Assembly (NCBI GenBank): GCA_002914805.1
Contig: JXTB01000314.1
Span: forward strand, 109,244 to 173,243
DNA: 64,000 bases
Direction of reading: 5' to 3'
Source of the DNA: Parasponia andersonii
Lineage: Eukaryota > Streptophyta > Magnoliopsida > Rosales > Cannabaceae
Shown: positions 10,346 to 21,640 of the stretch, in pieces
Layout: every line of letters starts with the position of its first letter
How positions within the stretch are numbered: the stretch's first letter is position 1
The notes under the pieces: model-generated
The model's input: only the letters and a program-made list of their open reading frames with translations
Databases searched by the model: none
What the model was told of the DNA's origin: nothing
Position numbers and translations under genes: made by a program

Positions 10346-11733
10346 AGCAAATAGTATTCCATTCTACCTTATTCCACCCAATTTTGGGTGAAAGAGAATT
10401 CCACCGAATTCCTTTCTAATAGAAAAATTTTTCCAATTTAGACTTTCTATCCAAACAATGGAATTAGGTCATTTTGGAATTATTTTCATTCTATTTCTTT
10501 CCATTACTGCCAATCAAATGGGGCCTAAGTGTCACCCAAGTGATTTGACTAATTATCTCAAGTTTCTTATAAATGGATTAAGTGTAATTTTTTAAATATT
10601 TTCAAAAGTGATATTTTTCTAAATAAATCTAGGATTTTTTAAAGAATTTTAAATTCCAAGATTTTTTAGTTTTTTGACATTTTTGCTTTATATGTTATAC
10701 TATATGTTTATATTATGAGTGAAAATTTTCTTATACATCCACAAAGTTTTAAAGTGTTAATTTTCCACTATTTTATTAGTTCTAAGTCGAGTAGTGTCTC
10801 TCAATTTTACCAAATATTTATTTAACTATCCTTATGTACATGTATGAAACTTCGGTATATTACAATTTTCTCTTAAAGATTTGAATTTGTTACTTCTCAG
10901 TCCATATACATTCAATATTTACCTAAAAAGGTTAAAAATCACTAATTTTAAAGATGATCCTTTACTACAATTTATTAAGAGTAATTATATTAAATATACT
11001 TCAATTGAGATATATGCACCTTTTAATAAAATTCTTTATTATATCCTTTAGGATATTTAAAAGATCAAAATGCCCTTAATAATTTTGTTATTTATTATAG
11101 TTTCAGAAACATACATTTCAAAATAAAAAAAAATATGTATATTGAGAGGCATATATTCTTTATTGTGACGCACATTTTGTTGGAAAAATTTTATAAAAAA
11201 GTGACAACATCAAAGATAAGTGGAAGTTTAGAAAACCAAAAAATTTCTAGATTTAGTTTTTTATAAGAAAGCATTCATGGATTTTTGTTAAAGTCAAAAT
11301 GCATACAAGAGATCCTACTCCTACCAGTGAATCTTCTTTCCTATATACTAAACTTGTAATAACAGAGGCATATAAACATCTCGATCTTGATAAGCCTTTA
11401 AGTTAGAATTCAAGAACTCTAATAGCTTCTATTGGTGATTCCAAAAATTTCTATCTTTGACTTTTCTCTCAGTTTTCTATAGCAGTCACCAAACTAATAT
11501 TTTCAAAAACTAAAAAATAATACATAAAGAGGGTGGGAGGAGACAATAAAGTAGGCTACTCCAAAGGATGATAATTCAGCCAACCCTAGCATAGGAGCTG
11601 GCCAAATTTTAATTGCTTTAGGCAATGTAGGGGCCGCTAAGGCCCACTTTTCTAATCCAGTATTTTTTGCTTTGTGTCCAATTGTCCAGAAAATATTTTG
11701 CGCCAAATTCTATTGGTTTCATATAGTCCAAGA
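10346..11733. other. non-coding AT-rich stretch
   Basis: No supported gene. The 10771-10862 LTR-end-like fragment lies here. A 67-residue minus-strand frame at 11503-11706 (MAQNIFWTIGHK...) has a hydrophobic tail but no recognised family, and is left unannotated. Confidence 0.5.
10771..10862. repeat. LTR-terminus-like fragment, copy 2
   Basis: A diverged copy of positions 1-92: AGTTCTAAGTCGAGTAG at the left and CGGTATATTACA at the right. Differences are mostly transitions, as expected for an old, methylated repeat. Confidence 0.45.
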
Positions 11734-12767
11734 TGTTGGTGTAGGTTGAAAACCCAAATAGATCTATTTAATTCAAGTTCTAATGAACATAGGTCTAGTT
11801 CTAATTAACTCTTAACACAAGTAGACTTGTACTTCTAGTTATATGAATTTATTGGACTAAAAGTCTAAACTGTACTATTGAATTATATAAATATCATAAG
11901 ATATTTCATAATTAGAATTATATCTATTAGATAATTAGCATTTGTATGTATATCTCACATAAATATATTAATTAAAGCTAAGTAAAATTATTATTTCGAT
12001 CTTCTAATTATATCTTTCAATTCCTTGATACAAAGACTTTATCTAATGGATGATTAAAATTAGATAAAGTCTTGAATTAATAAAATAACTAATTTAATTA
12101 ATTATTTAGCTAAGATTTAAATCATCCAAACTCCTATAGCTTCTCAAGACAGTATTCATTTCTTTATATAATAAAATTGTAGATTCCATATTTATAAGTG
12201 TACATTTCTAATGCCCATACTAATACATTACCAAAATATCATAGTCTAGTTCGTCAATTTCTTAATCTGTATCTTTTAATATCTTAAATAATATAAGTTA
12301 TGAATACATGTACATCACTTATTTCATGATTAAGAAAGACATATGTCAATTATCAAATTTGTGAAAATATGCTCTTGTAAATGATATTTATTATAAGAAC
12401 ATATTTTATATGGACCTTGTTCAATATTTTTACACACTATGACTTTTTGTATATGATCATACCTTTAAGGCACATTATAAATACATAAAATCTTGTATTA
12501 CGATCTAAGAGAAGTGTCCAATTTCTTTTATTAGTTATGAACAGTTTTATTTAATTTAATTAGAGAAAATATGACTTAACCTTAATAAACAATTTTATTA
12601 AAATATTTCTTTAATAAATAAATTATGGAACCTTTAAACATTTACTATTATTCAATAATCAAAATATTACCACAAATACTATACATAAAATATCACTTTA
12701 TTAAATAACTAAAATATTCTAAAAATATCAGAAAATCATAAATACTTTTTTGGGTATTGTCCTAAGA
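11734..12767 (-). repeat. probable Ty1/copia solo LTR
   Basis: On the minus strand it begins TCTTAGGACAATACCC, close to the TGTTAGGACAATGCCC start I recall for some plant copia LTRs, and ends near CTACACCAACA. No primer-binding site follows, so it would be a solo LTR of about 1 kb. No clear target duplication was found and both boundaries are approximate. Confidence 0.4.
12033..12073. repeat. perfect 15 bp inverted repeat
   Basis: AAGACTTTATCTAAT (12033-12047) is inverted as ATTAGATAAAGTCTT (12059-12073) with an 11-base loop. It lies inside the probable copia LTR. Confidence 0.8.
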
Positions 12768-13766
12768 TATTTAATGGAGTTTCTCGCTATCTAGTCGTTA
12801 CTAACCTTCTTAGTAATCTGAAAAAATAATTGGAGAACCAATATTTTACTACCATTCTTGTTTTTTTCTTTAATACTACTTATTTTATTTTATTTTGAGT
12901 TTGGCTAAGGAGGAGTATTCCTAGTCAGAAACTTAGTTTGATTAATAACAACATTTTGATCCCACCTCAAATGTTAAAATTTAAGATTCAGCTTTTTCAA
13001 TTTCTTAATTCAAAAAATAAAATTTGAAAAAGATATTTAGGAACTTGGGGCCCTCCTCATTTGGGAAAAATATGGATACTATAAATAAAAATGACAACAA
13101 TATGGATCATAGAAATTTTTTCGATTACCATCCACATCTTTAAAAGTTAATTATAATATCATATCCGCCTTATTAATTATCTTTTTTCTTTTAAATATAA
13201 AGACATTAAGAGTATTAACTAATGGAAATTTTTTCGATTATCATCCACATCTTTAAAAGTTAATTATAATATCATATCCGCTTTATTAATTATCTTTTTT
13301 CTTTTAAATATAAAGACATTAAGAGTATTAACTAACATCAGGTAGGAAAAATCATGGTTATCTTTTTTTTACCTATTATTAATGAAAAATTTAGAAAAAT
13401 ATATAATAAAAAATAGGAAGATTCTATTGTAGGTGCAACCATTTTGCTCCTACGTAAGAGCATATAATAGACCATTTGAATCTATATCTAACGATGGAAA
13501 TGAAAGAATTCCACCCAATCTTATATATACCTACATGCATAGGAATTTTTGGTCTTGAATCTGCTTCATCTTCTCCGTCCCCATGCCTCAAATATGTTTC
13601 ATCTTGTCCATAACTCTAGCGATTCATATACCAAAACATTCGTTTATTTGAAGCTTAAGACCCACGAAAATCTCACCATAACCAGCGAAGCTTATATATA
13701 CATATTAGGAAAAAATGACACAAAAACTAACTGTGGATGATTATCGGAAAACCTAATGAACAATTT
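12768..13766. other. non-coding stretch between repeats
   Basis: AT-rich; it contains the 113 bp duplication at 13112-13337. No gene is supported. The 63-residue frame at 13549-13740 has no recognised family. Confidence 0.5.
13112..13337. repeat. 113 bp tandem duplication
   Basis: Copies at 13112-13224 and 13225-13337 begin GAAATTTTTTCGATTA and differ at only about two positions, so the duplication is recent compared with the surrounding decayed DNA. Confidence 0.9.
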
Positions 13767-14235
13767 TGAGTATTACCACCAATCTTAAGCCAGGATCGAT
13801 CACAGTAGAACAAGAGTCACAGCAAAAGGAAAAACAGAGCATAGTGACATCCACCAGAATCAAAAAGATAATGCAAGAAAGATAAACAACACAAAATGAT
13901 TATAATGGTTCAGCTCCAAATTCACAAAAATCAAAGACACACTCCACAATATATCTCTCAGCCTCACATTACAAAGTTTTTGAACAAGAGTATATCGAAC
14001 TGAGACCTCACTTCCCTTAAGCCCCTTACAACTAATTCCCTCTTATAAGTTCTTCTGTAGAAAACTAAGTCTCTAGGGGAGTATTTATTTCTTTTCAGGA
14101 GCAATTCAAGCCCACACATATACAATCCTTAAAAACTTCACAACTGTTTTAACTAAAAAAGTGGAGAAGTTAGTTATAACCAACTAACTAATATGCTTAT
14201 GTGGCATAACAGATTTAGAAGCACAATACTTCACA
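13767..14235 (-). repeat. copia 3' LTR
   Basis: It starts TGTGAAGTATTGTGC on the minus strand (14235) and ends near 13767. It matches the right-hand copy at 29972-30499 throughout, apart from a block of about 40 bases present only in the right copy. A polypurine tract, TCAAGGTGGAAATT, lies just outside at 14236-14249. Confidence 0.85.
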
Positions 14236-14279
14236 AATTTCCACCTTGATTCTAAATCCATATTAGATTATCTCAGCTG

Positions 14280-17200
14280 GACTAAAATTCTTCATCTCAT
14301 CACGTCATTTGTAGTAAGTTTAGGCAATGCATAAACTTATTCAAATTCACCACTTTAGTAGCCATGTCTGCTAGATTGTCCTCAGTAGATACTTTCTCTA
14401 ACTTTATAGCACCAAGACTGACCACTTCTCTAATGAAATGAAATCTAATATCCACATGCTTAGTCCAATCATGAAAGACCGGATTTTTGCACAATTGAAT
14501 TACACTCTGACTATTTGAAAATAAAACAACACTCCCATCTATTACTTCAAGCTCCTTGATTAATCCCTACAACCAAAGTGCTTCTTTTACTGCCTTCGTA
14601 GCTGCAATCAATTCTGCTTCAGTGGTAGACAATGCAGCCATTGATTGTTAGTGTGACTTCCAACTGATGGGACCCCCATTAACTATAAAGATATAACCAG
14701 TAGTAGACCTTATCTTATCATGGTCCCTAGCAAAATCAGAATCCGCATAACCAATAACTCCAACTTTGCTTGCATCAGCTCCAAAAGTAAGTCTAACATC
14801 AATATAACTCAGTAGCCACTTCACTCCATCCCGATGACATCTTCCTGGATTCCCCATGTACCTGCTAAATACGTTCAGTGCTTGAGCTATATCTAGTCTA
14901 GAGCAGACCATTGCATACATTAGAGAACCTATGACATTTGCATATAGAACTAATGTTGTGTCTTTTTTTGGTTCTTCAAAACTTGGACATTGTTATGCAG
15001 TGAATTTAAAATGACCAGCTAATGGTAAGGACATTACCTTAGCATTCTCCATGGCAAACCCCAGCAATACTTTCCCAAGATAGTTCTTCTGAGATAAGAA
15101 CAACTTCTTGGCCTTCCTTTCTCTAATTATCTCCATACCAAGTATTTTCCTAGCTGGTCCCAAGTATTTCATGTCGAATTCAGATTTGAGAGCCTCTTTC
15201 AATTTTGAAATTTCTTGGTTGCTTTCACAATCTAACAACATATCATCTTCATAAATCAGTAGAAATATTTTAAGACGTCTAACTAGATCCTTAAAATAGA
15301 AGCAACCATCATAACTACTTCTCAAGAATCCAACTTGTTGTATAAAAGTATTAAACCTTTTATACCATTGTCTAGGAGATTGTTTAAGTTTATATAAGGA
15401 CTTTTTAAGCAATTAGACTAAATGCTCATTTCCTGGAACTTTGAAACCTTCTAGTTGAGCCATTAGAATCTTTTCTTCGAGATCACTATGCAGGAGAGTA
15501 GTCTTAACATCAAGTTATTGAAGTTACCAATAAAAATGAGCTACCAAAGCCATTAGAACACTGATTAAGGTGTGTATTTCACAACAGGTGAAAACTCTTC
15601 TGTATAATCCACCGCTTCCTTCTTAGTAAACCCTCTAGCCATGAGTCTAGGCTTGTATCTGACAGCTTCTTTTTTAGTTATACCTTCTTTTTTTTAAAAA
15701 ATCCATTTATAGGATACCACTTTCTAATTTGGTTTTCTCTTAACTAACTCCCAAGTTTTGTTCTTTTGTAATGACTTATATTCTTCTGTTATGGCAATAA
15801 GCCATTTTCCAGATTCTCTACTATTAATAGCTTTAGTATAAGAGAGAGGTTCACTCTCCTCATATTCCATGGCAATCACTAAGGCATATGCTATCAAATC
15901 AGCAAATCCAAATCTTTTGGGTGGTTTTATTGTTCTTCTTTCTGTATCTTTGATAAGTTGATAACTCGAACTAGGTTGATCTGTTGTTTTTTCAAATCTA
16001 TTGGTTAATGTTTCATCATGAATCTCATTTCTCGTGGCTTCCAAATTGTTACCATCCGAAGGAATAATTTCTGTGGTTGGTTACTCCACCTCAAACTCAA
16101 AATAATCCTTGTTAGTACTTGTTAAACTTGATTCAATATTCGAAGTACCTGCATTATTAGTTATAGCAGACAACATTTCTTTTTCATTAAATATAACTTC
16201 TCTCTAATAGTTGTCTTGACCCTTGGAGCATATCTAACCCACGATCTATATCCTTTAACCCTTTTAGGATAACTAATAAAAGTACAGTTAACTGCACTTG
16301 GTTCTAACCTTTTCTCATTCTGGTGTGCATAAGTAGTGCATCTAAAAACTCCAAGATAGCCATAGTTAGGTGCTTTCCTTGTCCATATTTCTTCAGGTGT
16401 TTTAAAATCAATAGCACTTCAGGGAATTCTATTCACTAAATGACAAGCTGTAGTAATAGCTTCTCCTTGAAAATATTTGGACAATTTTGATCCATACAAC
16501 ATACACTTTATCCTATCTAATAAAGTTCTATTCATCCTTTCTGCCAAACAATTTTATTGAGGGGTTTTTCTCACTGTTTTATGTCTAAGAGTTCTATTTT
16601 CATCACTAAAGAGATCAAATTCATCATTACAATATTCAAGACAATTATCAATTCTTAGAACTTTATTTCTCTTATCTATTTGATTTTCAACTAGAGATTT
16701 CCAAGACTTAAATTTACCTAAAGTCTCATCCTTAGTTTTCAATAGGTACAACTAAACTTTTTTCGGGTAATCATCTATAATAGAAATAAAATATCAATTA
16801 TCTCCATGTGATAGAAATCTAGATGGCCCCTAAAGATCTGTATGGACATATTCCAAAAACACCTTTAGTCCTATGCACTGCTGATTTAAATGCTACTTGT
16901 GTTGTTTGCCAATTATGCAAGATTTAGAAAAATCAAGTTTGTTGATCTTGTCTCTACATAACAATCCTTATTTATGCAATTCCTGCAATCTGTTGTCACT
17001 TAGGTATCCTAACATTTGGTGCCAAAGTCTGGTTTTTTCAGAATCTTGATTAGTTGCTGAATTTGTAAGCCAATTACAATGCTTCCTTGAAAGAAAAAAA
17101 GTCCATTCTTCTTTGTTCCTTTCATCACCACCATTTCTCCTTTAGCAATCTTGATTTGATCATTTTCAAATTTGAATGTATAACCAGATTCATCAAATAT

Positions 17201-18340
17201 TCCCAGGGAAATCAGATTCCTCTTCAGATCAGGTACATGCCTGGCTTCTTTCAAAATTCTTATCATGCCATCAAATATCTTGATGCATATTTTAACTATT
17301 CCAATAACATTACATGCCATATTGTTCTTTACAAGTACTTTACCATTGAAAACATTTTGATAAGATGGAAACTAGTCCCTTCTTGGAAAATGCAATAAGT
17401 AGATCCAGAATCTAATATCCATTCATCTGAAACTTTATTTATAGTGATTATAAGGACCTCAACACTATCATAACCCTCATCCTCAACTGCAACATTTCCG
17501 TTTTGCTGTTCAGATTCTTCCCAGTTCTTTCTGGACATAGCCTCCTGATATGACTAATTTTATTATAATGATAGTATCTTACATTGCTATAGTCCTTTTC
17601 ATTCTTAGACCTCGATCTAGACTGAGATTTCCTCCAATCATCATTCTCTCTTTTTTGATATCTACCTTTTATATTCAAGTTCTCTCTATCATTGCTCTTA
17701 TAACTGGTTTTCATATCCAACATCTTCGAATTCAGGGCATTTTGTATATCATCTACAAAAATTATTGTTCTATGTCAATGTTTCTTTGAAGTGTTTCAAA
17801 GACTTTGGTAAGGAATTTAGCAAGATTACATCTTTGTCTTCCTCCTCAATTTTAATGTCTAAATTTTCAAGATCCAAGATTAGCTTGTTAAAATCATCCA
17901 AACTATCTTTAATAGACTTCGACTCATCCATCTTAAAACCTTAAAAGCTTTCTTTTAGATAGATTCTATTAGGAAAAGCTTTTTTTCTGTAAAATTCTTC
18001 AAGCTTATTCCATATACCAAGAACAATGTCTTTAATATGAGCCTTTCCTAAAAACTTGATTAGATAGACTCAAAATTATTGCACTATAAGCATTAGGAGA
18101 TACTTCTTCGATCTTCTTTTTCATCTCAACTAGCTTTTCTTTATCTATAACAACCAGATCCCTTTCACTGATGAGTGCTTTCTTAAGACCTTCTTGAACA
18201 AATACTGCTTCCATCTTTATCTTCCATAAGCCAACATATTTTTTCTAGTAAACTTCTTGATATCTAACTTTATCGTCGCCATGTCCATTCAAGTTCTTGA
18301 AACTTCAACCCCAAGATCGTAACCACTAAACCTGGCTCTG
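14280..18340 (-). pseudogene. copia gag-pol remains
   Basis: Reading down the minus strand: gag with a zinc-knuckle-like YYHYNKISHIRRLCPE near 17560-17620 (about 17448-18230); the protease and integrase head near 17009-17540 (DEWILDSGSTYCIF); integrase core pieces near 16554-16900 (LRIDNCLEYCNDEF); the link to reverse transcriptase near 15724-16044; reverse transcriptase 14993-15412 (LYKLKQSPRQWYKRF, LIYEDDMLL); and RNase H 14300-14920 (GYADSDFARD, STTGYIF). The set is that of a once-complete copia polyprotein; it is now a fossil with many breaks. Confidence 0.85.
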
Positions 18341-18350
18341 ATACAAGTTA
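18322..18350 (-). other. copia primer-binding site
   Basis: On the minus strand the 5' LTR end is followed by TTGTATCAGAGCCAGG, a one-base variant of the TGGTATCAGAGC initiator-tRNA-Met site of copia elements. Confidence 0.8.
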
Positions 18351-18364
18351 TTGAATATCAATAC

Positions 18365-19052
18365 TGTTGTGCGGTCTAAAATCCTAAGGTCGCATAAGGG
18401 TTAAGTTCGACCTCCTCCGTGTTGGATATGTGCGACTTCTTCCGCTTAGGTTATATGCAACCTCCTCTGTGTAGTCATTTGACCTCTTTTGCATAAGTTA
18501 TATGCGACCTTCTCTGTATAGGTTGTGGGCGTCCTCTTCCGAAAGAAAAGGGAAATAAGTATATGCTTTTGTCAAATAGGAAACCTGCAAGGAAAGAGAA
18601 ACAGAAGTCTCCTATTTATGATCAACCAGTTACCCGTTTTGAGTGATTATCCAATTATGTTGTTACTTAAATTGTGTTACCCGATTGTATAGTTACCCGT
18701 TTTCATAATTAGGAACATAGGGACATAGGGTTACCTTTACCTATATAAAGGGGACTCAATGTTCCAAAGAGGATAAGTTTTGTGTATTCCAATTACTTTT
18801 CAGTTTTCCAATTTCCAGACTTGAGAATTCCGACTCCCAATTTGAGAGGAATTTTCAGACGAGACATTGTAACGTTGAGTGCTTGTAATTCTCCATAAAA
18901 TAGTGAAAAACAGTGGACATAAGCTCATTTTTTTCGGGGCTGAACCACTATAAAATCCTCTCTCTTTACTTGCTTTGATTAATAACTCAATTCGCACAAG
19001 CCACATCTCTTAATTTTTTCTAAATTTATTATTGATAAAACCTCTATCAACA
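18365..19052 (+). repeat. element B 5' LTR
   Basis: 688 bp, TGTTGTGCGG...ATCAACA. The right end abuts a primer-binding site, ATTGGCGCTAGAAGGAGGG (19053-19071). The first 180 bases contain several short GCGACCTC/CTCTTCCG-type phrases at irregular spacing. Confidence 0.92.
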
Positions 19053-19793
19053 ATTGGCGCTAGAAGGAGGGATATTCTGGCGGAAAAGTTTGTCAAATTC
19101 CACTTTTTTAATAATGGCAAACACTAGAAACACTACCAGAGTCACTGGAACTAGCCAAAACCAGCCTCAAAGTGCTGCTGCTACACAGGCAGACCCTGCT
19201 CCGGATCAGCCTACTATGACTGTAACAGAAAACCTTTCCCAGAGACAGGATCATATGGAGGAGACGCTGGTGAACCTTCAGCAAGTCANATTCCAATTAC
19301 TTTTCAGTTTTCCAATTTCCAGACTTGAGAATTCCGACTCCCAATTTGAGAGGAATTTTCAGACGAGACATTGTAACGTTGAGTGCTTGTAATTCTCCAT
19401 AAAATAGTGAAAAACAGTGGACATAAGCTCATTTTTTTCGGGGCTGAACCACTATAAAATCCTCTCTCTTTACTTGCTTTGATTAATAACTCAATTCGCA
19501 CAAGCCACATCTCTTAATTTTTTCTAAATTTATTATTGATAAAACCTCTATCAACAATTGGCGCTAGAAGGAGGGATATTCTGGCGGAAAAGTTTGTCAA
19601 ATTCCACTTTTTTAATAATGGCAAACACTAGAAACACTACCAGAGTCACTGGAACTAGCCAAAACCAGCCTCAAAGTGCTGCTGCTACACAGGCAGACCC
19701 TGCTCCGGATCAGCCTACTATGACTGTAACAGAAAACCTTTCCCAGAGACAGGATCATATGGAGGAGACGCTGGTGAACCTTCAGCAAGTCAC
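18786..19793 (+). repeat. 504 bp direct duplication with an N at the join
   Basis: 18786-19289 and 19290-19793 appear identical, apart from the N at 19289 that sits exactly at the join. The unit covers the last part of the 5' LTR, the primer-binding site and the gag start (MANTRNTTRVTGTSQNQ). Identity of two copies beside an N points to an assembly artefact rather than biology. Confidence 0.85.
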
Positions 19794-21640
19794 TAACCAG
19801 ATCAATGACACCCTGCGACGACTTGCTAAAGGGCAGATGGTGACCCCACTACAACACGAACGTCCCAAAGAACGTCCTGCTCAATTACCTGAGAAAGGAA
19901 TATAGATCCTAGAGATGAGAAGACGTGGCCAGCCAAGAACTTAGCAAGAGCGTCATGAAGATCGCATCTCCAAAGGGAAAGGCAAGGTCGCAAACTTGCC
20001 TCCAGAATCTGGTACGGAGAGTTCAAGTATGAATCGTGATCGTGTACAACCTTCTCGTAAGTCCACTAATAGTCAAGATCACTTGAGCGGCGAACAAAGA
20101 TGACCATCGAGAAGCGTCTTCGAAAGAATCAGCAGAGAGTCAAGACAAGATCCTGCAGACCTAAGACAGTATTTGGAGCGACGACGTAGTCAGGATCGAT
20201 CTGTATCGCATCACAACGACCAAAGTCGGTCTCGTCGCACTATTTCACTGGATTCCTCTCACAGGTCGCAGAAGACTCTACCTGACCAACCCACCATGAA
20301 ACAGGATAATGAACGAAGGCCGCTTGTACCGCCAGCAAGGGATGATGCTTTCCCTCTGAATGTCGATGTTCACAATTTAAGGATCACATTAGACGCACTT
20401 GCTGGTTGGGATGATGAGCTTGCTGATGGGTATCGTCAGTCGCCATTCAGCGAGGAGGTTCAGGCTGCAGCCTTTCCCACTGGATTCAGACTTCCCACCA
20501 TTAACACTTTTGATGGGAAAACTGATCCACAGGACCATATGGATCACTTCAGTGACTTGATGGAACTTCATCGGGTTAGTGATCATGCACGCTGCAGATG
20601 TTTCACTGTAACAATCTCGGAAGCAGCGAAGAAATGGTTCAGAGGACTTAAATCCAGCTCAATTTCATCCTAGCAACAATTACAGACGGCGTTCTTAAGA
20701 CAGTTTCAAGCCGCAAAGAATTTCACTATTCTGCTTGTTAGTTTGTCCGCGATCCGACAAGGTCTAGAGGAGACTCTACAGTCTTATCTCAATCGATTTA
20801 CTTCAGAGCTAGCAAAGGTCAACAACCCACCTGAAGGAGGAGTTCTTACTCTTATGATGGCTGGGGTGCGACCAGAAACAAAACTCTGGGAGGAATTACT
20901 TGAGCGAGAGTGTAGAACTCTCGAAGACTTCTACCGAAGAGTTGGTCGGCATCTGAGGTTAGAATCTTCGCGTGAGAATCTTCAAAAGACTAAAAAAGGA
21001 GGAAGGACAAATGCGAGTAAAGATGCGGTCATTACCAACAACAGCGGTAATAAGAAAAATAAGAGGAATAATGAACAAACAAATGAGAATCAGCCTAGAC
21101 CCAAAAGGCAGGAGATTTCAAAAGATCCCATGAGGTTTAACAATCACACTGAATTAAACACGCCCATAGATCATATCTATGCGGTCACAAACCAGAAGGA
21201 GCGATTCCGACAACCAGAACCAATGAAGCGGGACAGGACAAAGCGCGACCCCAACAAGTTTTGCCGATATCACAATGATATTGGGCATGATACTAATAAT
21301 TGCTTTGCCCTGAAAGATGAAATTGAAAGGCTGATTAGAGAGGGACGATTGCGGCAGTACACTAGGCAGAGCGACGAAAGGCGAGAAGAAGACCAACAGC
21401 GACCTCCAGAAATTCAGCGTGAGGTGCGAACTATTTTTGGAGGACCGCATGTTAGAGGAGATTCCAAGCGAGCACAGGATAGATATGCGCGAGAAGCTCG
21501 ACAGCAGCCGTTAACCAACGTCATGCATCTTGAGCAGCGACCACGCAAGCTTCAACGAGTATCGGAAATGGATATTATCTTCACTGAGCAGGATGCAAGG
21601 GAAGTCCATTACCCGCATAATGACGCCCTGGTCATAAAAA
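19618..21640 (+). pseudogene. element B gag
   Basis: It starts MANTRNTTRVTGTSQNQ and continues through a basic, Ser/Arg-rich segment, a capsid-type domain (about 20450-20980; FDGKTDPQDHMDHF, AAKKWFRGL, TLMMAGVRPETKLWEELL) and a Cys/His motif, FCRYHNDIGHDTNNC, near 21260-21305. In the family, gag packages the element's RNA into particles. The copy has a small number of breaks. The gag start is repeated by the 504 bp duplication upstream. Confidence 0.85.

Noticed and set aside
11503-11706. 67-residue minus-strand frame with a hydrophobic end
   Set aside because: No recognised family, no splice partners and no conserved context; not enough to call a gene.
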